A DNA stretch of 39,995 nt from an uncultured Lachnospiraceae bacterium (GCA_937950565.1 CALFCS010000118.1:1-39995); one strand, 5' to 3'; shown: positions 17,644 to 24,981, counted from the first letter of the stretch. Numbers and translations are program-made. Notes: generated by a model not told the origin, from the sequence alone.

Positions 17644-17730
17644 TTGAAAATCATCGACCGATATAAGCCTTGAAAATCAGATACGGTTTTCATCGATTAC
17701 CGTATGTACAGACATTCGATTTTTTCAGAT
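17644..17730. repeat. Imperfect direct repeat, copy B, upstream of the nuclease gene
   Basis: Second copy of the repeat at 16345-16430, same orientation, about 1.3 kb away. Both share two GAAAATCA boxes separated by about 20 bp and an AT-rich right half ending TTTTT(C)AGAT. It may mark the borders of an inserted unit or be a target favoured by this nuclease family. Confidence 0.55.
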
Positions 17731-17847
17731 TGAAAAATGTCTGGAATCTTGATGTGGATTCAGTATAGCACCATAATAAAAGAAAAGCAAGGAAAAATTT
17801 GCTTATGGATTGTATAAATTCATATTCATATTTGAATTGAATAAAAT

Positions 17848-17904
17848 AGAAAAAAAGGACTTCAGCTTTGTTATAATTATATATATAAACACAAGAGAAG
17901 TCCT
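17848..17904 (-). terminator. Terminator of the zinc-ribbon gene
   Basis: On the minus strand AGGACTTC and GAAGTCCT form an 8-bp stem with an AT-rich loop of about 33 bases, followed directly by a run of eight T residues, just after the stop of the zinc-ribbon gene. Confidence 0.6.
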
Positions 17905-17918
17905 ATGCACAAGTTAAA

Positions 17919-18341
17919 TCAATAATTTAGAGCAAGGATAATATAATATGCTCCAAATAAAAACATACTTATATAGGCAGAAATATTACCTATATATCCT
18001 ATGTTCGACATATTGGATAGCTGTTTCAAATTAGACAAATTATTTTTCTTTTTAAATCTATGAAAAAGAAATAAAGAAATTATATTTGACATTACGTAAA
18101 AAATCCCTGTAATCTCCGATGCATCTCTGCTACTATGCGAAAATGCATCATAATCGTTCATATGAACTTTCAGTTCAAAACAAGAAACCAATAAAAATAC
18201 AATTGCAATACCTTCAAATACTAACGCCGCTGTTGGTGTCTTCACATTATTTTTCACAACTATATTTTCTGTTGGAGTTCCACAATTAATGCAATATTTT
18301 ATACCCTCCTCCAATTTTTTTCCACACTTTTTGCAATACAT
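17919..18341 (-). CDS. Zinc-ribbon membrane protein of unknown function (140 aa)
   Basis: The start is the ATG at 18341, preceded by AGGAGGTGAT; an upstream in-frame extension is not supported. The protein opens with a compact zinc ribbon, Cys3-x2-Cys6 and Cys17-x2-Cys20 (MYCKKCGKK, KYCINCG), then three hydrophobic segments (about 38-56, 78-96 and 118-138) with a basic KKK patch between the last two. Such zinc-ribbon plus membrane proteins are frequent in Clostridia and have no assigned role. It is divergent from a small Cro-type regulator, sharing a 95-bp promoter region with a perfect palindrome. The gene is AT-richer than its neighbours. Confidence 0.75.
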   Translation of the reverse strand: MYCKKCGKKLEEGIKYCINCGTPTENIVVKNNVKTPTAALVFEGIAIVFLLVSCFELKVHMNDYDAFSHSSRDASEITGIFYVMSNIISLFLFHRFKKKNNLSNLKQLSNMSNIGYIGNISAYISMFLFGAYYIILALNY

Positions 18342-18358
18342 AATATCACCTCCTCTTA

Positions 18359-18376
18359 TTACTATATATATAGTAA
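18359..18376. promoter_or_regulatory. Perfect 18-bp palindrome between divergent genes, candidate operator
   Basis: TTACTATATATATAGTAA is a perfect palindrome in the 95-bp gap between the zinc-ribbon gene and the Cro-type regulator. It lies 17 bp upstream of the zinc-ribbon start codon. A related GTAAC/GTTAC inverted pair (18372-18406) lies next to it. The position suits binding by the adjacent regulator, which is an inference. Confidence 0.5.
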
Positions 18377-18436
18377 CTACAAATATGTAATTCGTCAAGA
18401 GGTTACTTTTAAGATAGTATGTAATTGAGGTGGATT

Positions 18437-18685
18437 ATGGAAAAAGAACTTTTTATATTAAAACATTATGGACACATTGAAATAAACTTAAAAAAACATA
18501 TGGATAAAAAGCAAATTACCCGAAATGCATTAGCACGTGCAGTAAATACCCGTTTTGAAGTTATTGATAAATGGTATAATGGACATGTTGAAAAAATTGA
18601 TGCCGATATTCTTGCACGTATTTGCTATGTTTTAGACTGTGAACCAGGTGATATTATTAAGTATGTCATAGACAGTGATAGTTAA
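18437..18685 (+). CDS. Small Cro/CI-type helix-turn-helix regulator (82 aa)
   Basis: The start is the ATG at 18437 with GAGGTGG 5 bases upstream; the in-frame TTG at 18425 would overlap that site. The protein is a single HTH_XRE domain: INLKKHMDKKQITRNALARAV (helices 1-2), NTRFEVIDKWYNG (recognition region) and ARICYVLDCEPGDIIKYV (helix 5), which resembles the YozG/HTH_26 group that regulates its own locus. There is no sensor domain. It is divergent from the zinc-ribbon gene and converges on trmD across a long inverted repeat. Confidence 0.85.
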   Translation: MEKELFILKHYGHIEINLKKHMDKKQITRNALARAVNTRFEVIDKWYNGHVEKIDADILARICYVLDCEPGDIIKYVIDSDS

Positions 18686-18695
18686 TCATTTCTCT

Positions 18696-18746
18696 AAAAT
18701 CAAGTAGGAGGGAAAATTTATTTAATTTTCCCTCCTACTTGATTTT
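18696..18746. terminator. Bidirectional terminator: perfect 23-bp inverted repeat including the trmD stop
   Basis: Arms at 18696-18718 and 18724-18746 are perfectly complementary across a 5-base loop. The arm ends are AAAA on one side and TTTT on the other, giving a U-run in each direction. It lies 10 bp after the regulator's stop codon and its right arm encodes the last codons and TAG stop of trmD (stop at 18735-18737), so one structure serves both convergent genes. Confidence 0.85.
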
Positions 18747-19469
18747 CCTCATTCTCTTTACCAGTTCTTCCTCTTCTTCTGTAAGTTCAGCCTTCTTAAG
18801 AAGATCCGGCCTCAGCTTTGCAGTCCGGATTACGGACTGCTCTCTTCTCCATTTCTCCACATTGGCATGATGTCCGGACATCAGTACCTCCGGCACCCGT
18901 TTGTCATGCCAGACTTCCGGTCTGGAATACTGCGGATATTCCAGCAGATTATCCTGAAAGCTTTCAAACTCCGCTGACACATCATTGTGAAGAACCCCCG
19001 GAACAAGCCTTGATATGGCATCTACCATAATCATAGCCGGAAGCTCTCCCCCGGTTAGCACATAATCGCCGATAGACACATAATCTGTAACAATTTCTTC
19101 TAGCACCCGTTCATCAATTCCTTCATAATGGCCACATAAGAATATCAGCTCTTCTTCCTTGGCAAATTCTTCTGCCATTGACTGATTGAACGTCTGACCC
19201 TGCGGGGAGAGATAGACAACTCTTGCTTTCTTTCCGACCTTCTCTTCCACTGCTTTATATGCCTGATACACCGGCTCTGCCTGCATCAACATTCCGGCGC
19301 CGCCGCCGTAAGGATAATCGTCTACACTATTATGTTTATTAAATGCATAGTCCCGGATATTGACAGCTTCCACAGACAATAATCCTTTCTCCATCGCCCG
19401 TCCGATAATGCTTGTATTTAATCCATTCATAACCATATCCGGAAATAACGTCATAATATAGAATTTCAT
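18735..19469 (-). CDS. trmD: tRNA (guanine-N1-)-methyltransferase
   Basis: TrmD methylates G37 at N1 in tRNAs reading CNN/GGN-type codons, using S-adenosylmethionine, to prevent frameshifting. The 244-residue protein is full length, with the SPOUT trefoil-knot motifs LSPQGQTF, FLCGHYEGIDERVLE and SIGDYVLTGGELPAMIMVDA, and the C-terminal YSRPEVW and RTAKLRPDLL. GAGGAG precedes the ATG. It is 12 bp downstream of rimM, the usual order, but rplS does not follow; the stop codon lies in a long terminator hairpin. Confidence 0.97.
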   Translation of the reverse strand: MKFYIMTLFPDMVMNGLNTSIIGRAMEKGLLSVEAVNIRDYAFNKHNSVDDYPYGGGAGMLMQAEPVYQAYKAVEEKVGKKARVVYLSPQGQTFNQSMAEEFAKEEELIFLCGHYEGIDERVLEEIVTDYVSIGDYVLTGGELPAMIMVDAISRLVPGVLHNDVSAEFESFQDNLLEYPQYSRPEVWHDKRVPEVLMSGHHANVEKWRREQSVIRTAKLRPDLLKKAELTEEEEELVKRMRKIK

Positions 19470-19481
19470 CTTTTATACTCC

Positions 19482-19988
19482 TCATATCAATCCATCCAGC
19501 AAATGTATCTTCATCTTCTGCTCTTCGATATTTACATCCAAAATACATTCTTTGATTGCCGGGACCAGCACTTCTCCATGCATAACACTTTCAATCACAT
19601 ATACATCATTTGCACCTGTCTCTATCACATCTTTCAGCGTCCCGAAAATCTCCCCGTCTTCTGTCTGAACCTCCATACCTATCATATCTGCAATAAAATA
19701 TTCATTTTCTTCCAATGGTATGGCATCCTCTCTTGCCACCAGAAGCGGACATCTTTTATACTTTTCAATATCATTTATATTATCAATGCCTTTGAATTTC
19801 AGAATCACAAACTGTTTGAAAAATTTTACACCCTGAATCTCAAGAGGCAGCTGTTCTTTTCCTGTATCAAGTATTACTTTCTTTAATTTTTTATATCTTG
19901 CCGGATCATCTGTAGTCGGAAACACCTTCACTTCTCCGCGGACTCCGTGTGTCTGGGTAATTACCCCGATCTGCAATAACTTCTCCAT
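19482..19988 (-). CDS. rimM: 16S rRNA processing protein RimM
   Basis: RimM helps mature the head of the 30S subunit and binds ribosomal protein S19. I chose the ATG at 19988 (MEKLLQIGVITQTHGVRGEV) because GGAGG lies 7 bases upstream. The product has 168 residues, with the N-terminal RimM domain (THGVRGEVKVFP) and a C-terminal PRC-barrel domain (NEYFIADMIGMEV, then GANDVYVI). It sits between khpA and trmD in the usual order. Confidence 0.95.
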   Translation of the reverse strand: MEKLLQIGVITQTHGVRGEVKVFPTTDDPARYKKLKKVILDTGKEQLPLEIQGVKFFKQFVILKFKGIDNINDIEKYKRCPLLVAREDAIPLEENEYFIADMIGMEVQTEDGEIFGTLKDVIETGANDVYVIESVMHGEVLVPAIKECILDVNIEEQKMKIHLLDGLI

Positions 19989-20040
19989 AAATATTCCTCC
20001 AGCCAATCAATAATTCTACTGTGAAACCAATAGAAAGAAA

Positions 20041-20069
20041 GACAGACCCTGATATTCTTCGGGTCTGTC
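20041..20069 (-). terminator. Hairpin between khpA and rimM, weak terminator or attenuator
   Basis: On the minus strand GACAGACCC, an 11-base loop and GGGTCTGTC form a 9-bp perfect stem followed by TTTCTTTC. The interrupted T tract makes termination likely to be partial. It may tune the ratio of rpsP-khpA to rimM-trmD transcripts. Confidence 0.5.
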
Positions 20070-20086
20070 CCCTCATTCATCCATAA

Positions 20087-20317
20087 CTAATCCATAATAT
20101 CTACAATGACTTTTTTATCTTCCTTAGCAGCAGCCGCCTTTACTACAGAGCGGATTGCCTTAGCGATACGTCCCTGCTTTCCAATTACTTTTCCCATATC
20201 GGAATCGGCCACACGTACTTCAAGAATTGTTGTTTTCTTTTCCGTACGTTCATTTACTACTACGCTGTCCGGATCATCAACCAAAGCCTTTGCGATTACT
20301 TCAACCAACTCTTTCAT
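20087..20317 (-). CDS. khpA: KH-domain RNA-binding protein KhpA
   Basis: This 76-residue protein is a single KH domain with the loop GKVIGKQGRIAKAIR, which contains the GxxG contact motif. KhpA pairs with KhpB/Jag and controls cell elongation and division through RNA in Streptococcus; the RNA targets here are unknown. GGAGG lies before the ATG. It follows rpsP by 26 bp, the conserved position in Firmicutes. Confidence 0.93.
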   Translation of the reverse strand: MKELVEVIAKALVDDPDSVVVNERTEKKTTILEVRVADSDMGKVIGKQGRIAKAIRSVVKAAAAKEDKKVIVDIMD

Positions 20318-20343
20318 CTGCTTTGCACCTCCAAAGTATCTGC

Positions 20344-20589
20344 TTATTTCTCAATTCCTGCTACTTTGAAAATCTTGCTTACAACTTCTGTCGGCTGAGC
20401 GCCATTGTTTAACCACTTCTTTGCAGCTTCCTCATCTACGGAAATTGCGCTTGGCTCCAGGTTCGGATCATAAGTACCGATTTCCTCGATAAACTTTCCG
20501 TCTCTTGGGGATCTGGAATCAGCTACAACGATTCTATAGAAAGGAGCTTTTTTCTGTCCCATTCTTCTTAATCTGATTTTTACTGCCAT
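20344..20589 (-). CDS. rpsP: 30S ribosomal protein S16
   Basis: S16 is needed for 30S assembly. The start is the ATG at 20589 (MAVKIRLRRMGQKKAPFYRI), preceded by GGAGG; upstream in-frame codons are leader sequence. The 81-residue product includes VVADSRSPRDGKFIEEIG and AKKWLNNGAQPTEVV, diagnostic for the family. It lies 77 bp downstream of ffh. Confidence 0.97.
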   Translation of the reverse strand: MAVKIRLRRMGQKKAPFYRIVVADSRSPRDGKFIEEIGTYDPNLEPSAISVDEEAAKKWLNNGAQPTEVVSKIFKVAGIEK

Positions 20590-20666
20590 TTGTTTCACCT
20601 CCATAAAATAATAGATAAAAATAAATTTATATATAGTGCCTGTTATGCACAATATACCTTGTTAAA

Positions 20667-22013
20667 TTAAAACGGCATACGAAATCTGCCTTTTTTCCCG
20701 CCTTTTCCAAACATCTTCATCATCTTCTTCATCTCACCGAACTGCTTTACCATACGGTTCACTTCACTGATATCAACACCTGCACCCTTCGCGATCCGGT
20801 GTTTTCTGGAAGGGTTCAAAAGATCGGGATCACGCCTTTCTTCTGCAGTCATGGAATAAATCATAGCTTCCATACGAGCCATATTTTTTTCAGCCTGAGC
20901 CGTCTGCTCCTCATCCAGGCCCTTCATCTTTCCCATACCGCCAAGCCCCGGCATCATACTCATAATACTGCCAAGTCCGCCCATGTTTTTCATCTGTTTA
21001 ACGCTTTCAAGGTAATCGTCAAAATCAAACTGGGCCTTCTTAAGCTTCTCTGTCATCTGCTTTGCTTTTTCTTCATCAATTTCAGCTTCCGCTTTCTCAA
21101 TGAGAGTCAGAACATCACCCATACCTAATATACGGGATGCCATTCTGTCAGGATAAAACTGCTCAAGATCTGACAGCTTTTCTCCCATACCAACATATAA
21201 AATCGGTTTTCCGGTCACCGCTTTTACAGACAGCGCCGCACCGCCTCTTGTATCACCGTCAAGCTTTGTTACAATTACACCATCAACGCCGACTTTCTCA
21301 TTAAAATCCTTTGCCACATTTACAGCGTCCTGACCGGTCATGGCATCAATCACAAGAATTGTCTGGTGTACTTCAACCGCCTCTTTCATCTCCTGAAGCT
21401 CTGCCATCATATCCTCGTCAATATGAAGCCGCCCCGCCGTATCCAGAATCACCAGGTTGTTCCCATTTTTCTTTGCATGCTCAAGGGCTGCTTTTGCGAT
21501 ATCTGCGGGCTTATGATTCTCGCCCATAGAGAACACCTCAACCCCTTGCTTCTCACCATTGACCTGCAGCTGCCTGATTGCCGCCGGACGATACACATCA
21601 CAGGCAACCAGCAAAGGCTTCTTGCCCTTTAATTTATATTTTCCCGCCAGTTTTGCGGTGGTAGTTGTCTTACCTGCACCTTGAAGACCAGCCATCAGAA
21701 TAACTGTAATCGCGCTTCCCGGCTGAAGCTTGATCTCCGTTGTCTCAGAACCCATCAGCTCTATCAGCTCTTCGTTTACAATTTTAATTACCATCTGCCC
21801 GGGATTCAGCCCATTCATTACATCCTGGCCAATCGCTCTCTCCTGGACATTCTTAATAAAATCTTTTACGACTTTAAAATTAACATCTGCCGCAAGAAGC
21901 GCACGTTTAATTTCCTTCAGGGCTTCTTTTACATCATCTTCCGTAAGACGCCCTTTGCTTCTCAAATTTCGAAATACGTTCTGAAGTTTTTCGGTCAAAC
22001 TATCAAATGCCAT
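20667..22013 (-). CDS. ffh: Signal recognition particle protein Ffh
   Basis: Ffh is the GTPase and signal-binding subunit of the SRP, delivering nascent membrane proteins to FtsY. The 448-residue protein has the N domain (1-85), the G domain with GLQGAGKTTTTAKLA, VACDVYRPAA, DTAGRLHID and TKLDGDTRGG, and the methionine-rich M domain (about 310-445, with MMPGLGGMGKMKG and the RKHRIAKGAG RNA-binding motif). It starts 1 bp after the ylxM stop, with GAGGAG upstream. No SRP RNA gene is seen in the window. Confidence 0.97.
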   Translation of the reverse strand: MAFDSLTEKLQNVFRNLRSKGRLTEDDVKEALKEIKRALLAADVNFKVVKDFIKNVQERAIGQDVMNGLNPGQMVIKIVNEELIELMGSETTEIKLQPGSAITVILMAGLQGAGKTTTTAKLAGKYKLKGKKPLLVACDVYRPAAIRQLQVNGEKQGVEVFSMGENHKPADIAKAALEHAKKNGNNLVILDTAGRLHIDEDMMAELQEMKEAVEVHQTILVIDAMTGQDAVNVAKDFNEKVGVDGVIVTKLDGDTRGGAALSVKAVTGKPILYVGMGEKLSDLEQFYPDRMASRILGMGDVLTLIEKAEAEIDEEKAKQMTEKLKKAQFDFDDYLESVKQMKNMGGLGSIMSMMPGLGGMGKMKGLDEEQTAQAEKNMARMEAMIYSMTAEERRDPDLLNPSRKHRIAKGAGVDISEVNRMVKQFGEMKKMMKMFGKGGKKGRFRMPF

Positions 22014-22014
22014 T

Positions 22015-22359
22015 CTATAACTCCTCTATAATCTCACCAGATAATTGGCGGACATCCTTCAATATTTCCGCATCGGTATCTCTTTCATACCGGTCTAACA
22101 GTTCATCAATCTGCTTCACCTTTCTTTTTACTGACATAAATTTTTCCACAAGATGAAGCTTCTCTTCATAATTTATCAGTGTCTGGTCACACCTCTTAAT
22201 CAAATCGTGAACACCCTGCCTGCTGATTCCTGCCTCTCTCGCAATTTCACCAAGAGACAAATCTTCTGTTATAAACTCTCCGTATATTTCTTTCTGATGT
22301 TCTGTCAGAAGTTCTCCGTAAAAATCATATAACAATGCCTGCTTTAATATCTCATTCAC
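22015..22359 (-). CDS. ylxM: YlxM-type SRP-associated regulatory protein
   Basis: YlxM/p13 binds SRP components and stimulates SRP GTPase activity in Streptococcus. I favour the GTG at 22359 (reading VNEILKQALLYDFYGELL), since AGGTG lies just upstream and family proteins begin at this point; a longer reading from 22404 adds a stretch with no homology signal. The product, about 114 residues, has the HTH region LSLGEIAREAGISRQGVHDLIKR and a coiled-coil C-terminus. It overlaps the end of the subtilase gene by 8 bases. Confidence 0.88.
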   Translation of the reverse strand: MNEILKQALLYDFYGELLTEHQKEIYGEFITEDLSLGEIAREAGISRQGVHDLIKRCDQTLINYEEKLHLVEKFMSVKRKVKQIDELLDRYERDTDAEILKDVRQLSGEIIEEL

Positions 22360-23230
22360 ATTTATCACCTGTGCTATCATACAATAAAAGGGAAGTGGTG
22401 TCAAGTATTTTTTCTTGACACCTTAAAAATCTAAGCTTCACTTCTACATTCCTCATTTCCGGATACTTTGAAAGAAGCAGCGCTGCAGCCCCTGACACAA
22501 TGGGAGTTGCCATAGAAGATCCGCTCTTTACCGTATAATAGCTCCTGTTATATCGGAACATAGCATTACATGAAGTAATCCGAAATCCAGGCGCATACAC
22601 ATCCGGTTTCACAACACATGCATCTGTCGGCCCCCGCCCGGACTGGCTGTTCCATCCGGGATTAGGAACCGCACCTACAGTAATCACCTTTCTGCTTGTT
22701 CCCGGTACTGCAACCGTTCCTTCCTCCGGCCCATAATTTCCAGCTGATACAACTACCACAATTCCCAGATTCCACAATTGCTCCACTGCTTCAACAAGCC
22801 ATTCTTCTTTTAGCTTATCCATATTGGCCTTTGCCCCGATTGAAAGATTAACAATACGGATTCCCAGTTTTCTTTTATTTTGCTTCACCCAACGGATTCC
22901 CTCCAGAATCTGTCTGATATCCCCTTCCCCCTTTTTGTCCAGAACCTTTACAACAGCAAGCCTCGCCTCGGGCGCCATGCCGGAAAACCGTCCTCCCGAC
23001 ATCTTTCCACTGCCGGCCAGAATCCCCGCCACATGTGTTCCATGCCCGTTATCGTCATAAGGCATTCTTTTTCTATATACACAATCTTTAAATACAGCAA
23101 TTCTTCCTTCCATATCCGGATGCGGCGCAATCCCCGTATCAAGAACAGCTACGCAGATTCCCTGCCCGGCATATTTTCCTTTTTCCGTTTCGCGGCAATA
23201 ATAATGAATTCTTTTCTTTACCCTGTCCAA
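22352..23230 (-). CDS. Cytoplasmic subtilisin-like serine protease (peptidase S8)
   Basis: The 292-residue subtilase has its triad intact: Asp31 (AVLDTGIAPHPDM), His63 (NGHGTHVAGI) and Ser239 (SGSSMATP), with oxyanion Asn165 (VSAGNYGP). There is no signal peptide, no propeptide and no membrane segment, so it is an intracellular type (Isp-like). The start is TTG at 23230, since a stop lies upstream in frame and the next Met is beyond the catalytic Asp. A weak AGGATG is upstream. The gene reads into ylxM-ffh with an 8-base overlap, an unusual link to the SRP operon. Substrates are unknown; turnover of internal proteins is assumed. Confidence 0.88.
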   Translation of the reverse strand: MDRVKKRIHYYCRETEKGKYAGQGICVAVLDTGIAPHPDMEGRIAVFKDCVYRKRMPYDDNGHGTHVAGILAGSGKMSGGRFSGMAPEARLAVVKVLDKKGEGDIRQILEGIRWVKQNKRKLGIRIVNLSIGAKANMDKLKEEWLVEAVEQLWNLGIVVVVSAGNYGPEEGTVAVPGTSRKVITVGAVPNPGWNSQSGRGPTDACVVKPDVYAPGFRITSCNAMFRYNRSYYTVKSGSSMATPIVSGAAALLLSKYPEMRNVEVKLRFLRCQEKILDTTSLLLYDSTGDKCE

Positions 23231-23280
23231 TTTATTTCATCCTTTTTTTATAAGGATATTCAAAATCACAAATTTTGAAA

Positions 23281-23309
23281 TTGATTTCTGCCCTCTTTTG
23301 TCGTATCAT
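23281..23309 (+). promoter_or_regulatory. Promoter of J-domain gene
   Basis: TTGATT (23281-23286), a 17-bp spacer and TATCAT (23304-23309) form a good sigma-A match 42 bp upstream of the J-domain start codon. Confidence 0.5.
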
Positions 23310-23350
23310 ATCTATATTATCAGGGGAGATAATTTTATAAGGGGAATTAT

Positions 23351-23986
23351 ATGAATAAAAAAAATTATTATGACATACTCGGGGTTTCTGTAAAGGCATC
23401 TCCTGCAGAGATTACATCTGCAAAAAACGCACTTGCCAAAAAATATCACCCGGACGCGAATATGCGCCTCGGAATCGATACTACAAGCCAGATGCAGGAT
23501 GTCCTGGAAGCCTACCAGATACTTTCCGACCCAGAGCGGCGCGCTGAATATGACCGGGAAACGTTCAAAAACAAACCTCATATGCAGACGTTCGATCTAC
23601 ATAATATAGATGATAATCCAGAAAATGAAGAGACAGGATTTATTATTTACTGGCGTGCCTCCGGACGGTTATATGACATTATTACTGAAAGTAATACACT
23701 CTTTCGCCAGAAACATATAACCAGTAAGATAAAAAAGCTGTCTCTTAAGGCCATTCCCTATATCCTGTGCCTGAAGGAATCTGGAATCCCGGAAAAATAC
23801 TGGCATCCGGATATTATGAACTGGCTTTTGTTTGCCTGGTATAAAAACCGGAATTATACTACAGAATATCTGTTGACGCTTTACGATGAACATATTCATC
23901 ATGATCTTTCAAAAATTGCAGGGATCAAATGCCGGAACCAGGCCATACGCTATGAACATTCTTTAAAACGTCTCATGAAATATTAA
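23351..23986 (+). CDS. J-domain (DnaJ-like) protein (211 aa)
   Basis: An N-terminal J domain (about 4-70) has NYYDILGVSVKAS, the HPD motif at 33-35 (KKYHPDAN) and the helix IV region YQILSDPERRAEYDRE. The HPD loop stimulates the ATPase of Hsp70 (DnaK). No Gly/Phe-rich or zinc-finger region follows, so this is not DnaJ itself but a type III J protein. The remaining 140 residues are helical, with a W-R-A-S-G-R-L-Y phrase and no recognised domain, and probably select the client. It is monocistronic and divergent from the subtilase. GGGG lies before the start. Confidence 0.85.
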   Translation: MNKKNYYDILGVSVKASPAEITSAKNALAKKYHPDANMRLGIDTTSQMQDVLEAYQILSDPERRAEYDRETFKNKPHMQTFDLHNIDDNPENEETGFIIYWRASGRLYDIITESNTLFRQKHITSKIKKLSLKAIPYILCLKESGIPEKYWHPDIMNWLLFAWYKNRNYTTEYLLTLYDEHIHHDLSKIAGIKCRNQAIRYEHSLKRLMKY

Positions 23987-24055
23987 ATTATTATCACATC
24001 TTATGAAAAGCCACATATTATATAGTGTAATCTAACCTATATGGAGGACTCTGAA

Positions 24056-24220
24056 ATGAGCGATTTAAGTGCTACAAACTGTGGATGTGGATGTGAACAG
24101 ACAAGAGATTGCGGATGTGGTTTCGGCGGTGGAAATAACAGCTGCCTGTGGATTATCCTTCTGCTTATCTTCTGCGGCGGATGCGGTAACAACTTTGGCG
24201 GATGCGGTGACTGCTGTTAA
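24056..24220 (+). CDS. 54-residue cysteine-rich microprotein with a hydrophobic core
   Basis: Reading from the ATG at 24056 (GGAGG 8 bases upstream) gives a 54-residue protein with 11 cysteines. CGCGC and CGCG lie near the N-terminus, a hydrophobic stretch CLWIILLLIFC (30-40) follows, and Gly-Cys repeats continue to the C-terminal CC. The Gly/Cys-rich layout with one membrane-type segment recalls small spore-coat or YjcZ-like proteins of Firmicutes, and a CATATTATA element upstream (24013-24021) resembles a sporulation sigma -10. Both links are inference. A terminator follows at once. Confidence 0.75.
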   Translation: MSDLSATNCGCGCEQTRDCGCGFGGGNNSCLWIILLLIFCGGCGNNFGGCGDCC

Positions 24221-24256
24221 TAAAATCTCTGTAACTATATCAGAGCAAAGTCATAG

Positions 24257-24285
24257 AAAAGGCGGAGTATTTACTCCGTCCTTTT
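24257..24285. terminator. Bidirectional terminator shared by two convergent small genes
   Basis: AAAAGGCGGAGTA, a short loop and TACTCCGTCCTTTT pair with one bulge, and A and T runs at the two ends serve both directions. It lies 36 bp after the cysteine-rich gene and includes the stop of the convergent 51-residue gene. Confidence 0.7.
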
Positions 24286-24426
24286 CATTGCTTTCTTATA
24301 TTCTTCCATATATAGATTCTTCGAAGCAGATTTCTTTTTCTCTTCCTCTTCCAGCCTCTTTCCCAGCATACACTCCTCATCAATCTCATAAACCGCGTTT
24401 CCATCAATAATCAATTTTCTGTTCAT
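24271..24426 (-). CDS. Small conserved-looking protein, unknown function (51 aa)
   Basis: Reading the minus strand from the ATG at 24426 gives a 51-residue protein beginning MNRKLIIDGNAVYEIDEECM and continuing with a charged helical part (LEEEEKKKSASKN) that ends MKRTE. A weak GGGAG lies upstream. The coherent beta-strand start and the shared terminator support a real gene; I recall similar openings in other gut Clostridia small proteins but cannot name the family. There are no catalytic motifs. Confidence 0.6.
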   Translation of the reverse strand: MNRKLIIDGNAVYEIDEECMLGKRLEEEEKKKSASKNLYMEEYKKAMKRTE

Positions 24427-24573
24427 TCTTTACTGCTCCCTTTCTTTTTATACTATTAAGATATGAAAAATCTCGTTATTAGTTTTCCCCTCCCGCATAA
24501 AAAACATTCCATATGCATATATATTTACAACGCTGGTTCTGAACAGTTATGTGATTAAAAAAAAGGAGTGCAT

Positions 24574-24981
24574 ATGGAACACAAAGACCCCAGGCTTATG
24601 ACGCCATTTGACAACCTTGTCACCCCACCTATGCTCTATACATTAAAACTAATGCTTCCATACACTCCTGCAAAAACCCAGCGCACCCTGGGTATCTATA
24701 TTAAATTTTTAGAACTTCGCTATACACTGGAGCATTTTTATGGCTTCTCCTCCCAAAACAATTCCGGCGCTCTGCTGGAACAACTTAAGGATTATATGAA
24801 ACCGGAAGAAAAGGAAATGATGGAACAAATGGAAATGATAATGAATATGATGGAAATGATGCAGAACACACCGGACGCATCCGGAATGCCAGACTTTTCC
24901 GAGCTTTTTGGAAATTCATTCGGTGATTTTCCCGGCGCGTCAGATTCTGAAAGTCAAAAAGGAGATGCAGACAATGAATGA
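24574..24981 (+). CDS. Unknown protein, first of a coupled pair (135 aa)
   Basis: The start is the ATG at 24574, with AAAGGAG 5 bases upstream. The N-terminal half (residues about 5-70) is helical, with VTPPMLYTLKLMLPYTPAKT, and the middle is a run of Met/Glu (EEKEMMEQMEMIMNMMEMM), followed by an acidic, Gly/Ser-rich tail (FSELFGNSFGDFPGASDSE). It has no signal peptide and no known domain that I recognise. The next gene starts inside its last codons, so the two products are made together and probably interact. Confidence 0.7.
   Translation: MEHKDPRLMTPFDNLVTPPMLYTLKLMLPYTPAKTQRTLGIYIKFLELRYTLEHFYGFSSQNNSGALLEQLKDYMKPEEKEMMEQMEMIMNMMEMMQNTPDASGMPDFSELFGNSFGDFPGASDSESQKGDADNE

Larger units (their letters stand above)
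17430..17918. other. 489-bp AT-rich intergenic region with repeat B and a terminator
   Basis: I see no convincing coding sequence on either strand here. The region holds the second copy of the direct repeat (17644-17730) and, at its right end, the terminator of the zinc-ribbon gene (17848-17904). The rest is AT-rich without recognised features. Confidence 0.6.

Noticed and set aside
24069..24410. 113-residue plus-strand frame
   Set aside because: It overlaps the cysteine-rich gene in another frame, passes through a terminator and lacks a start site.
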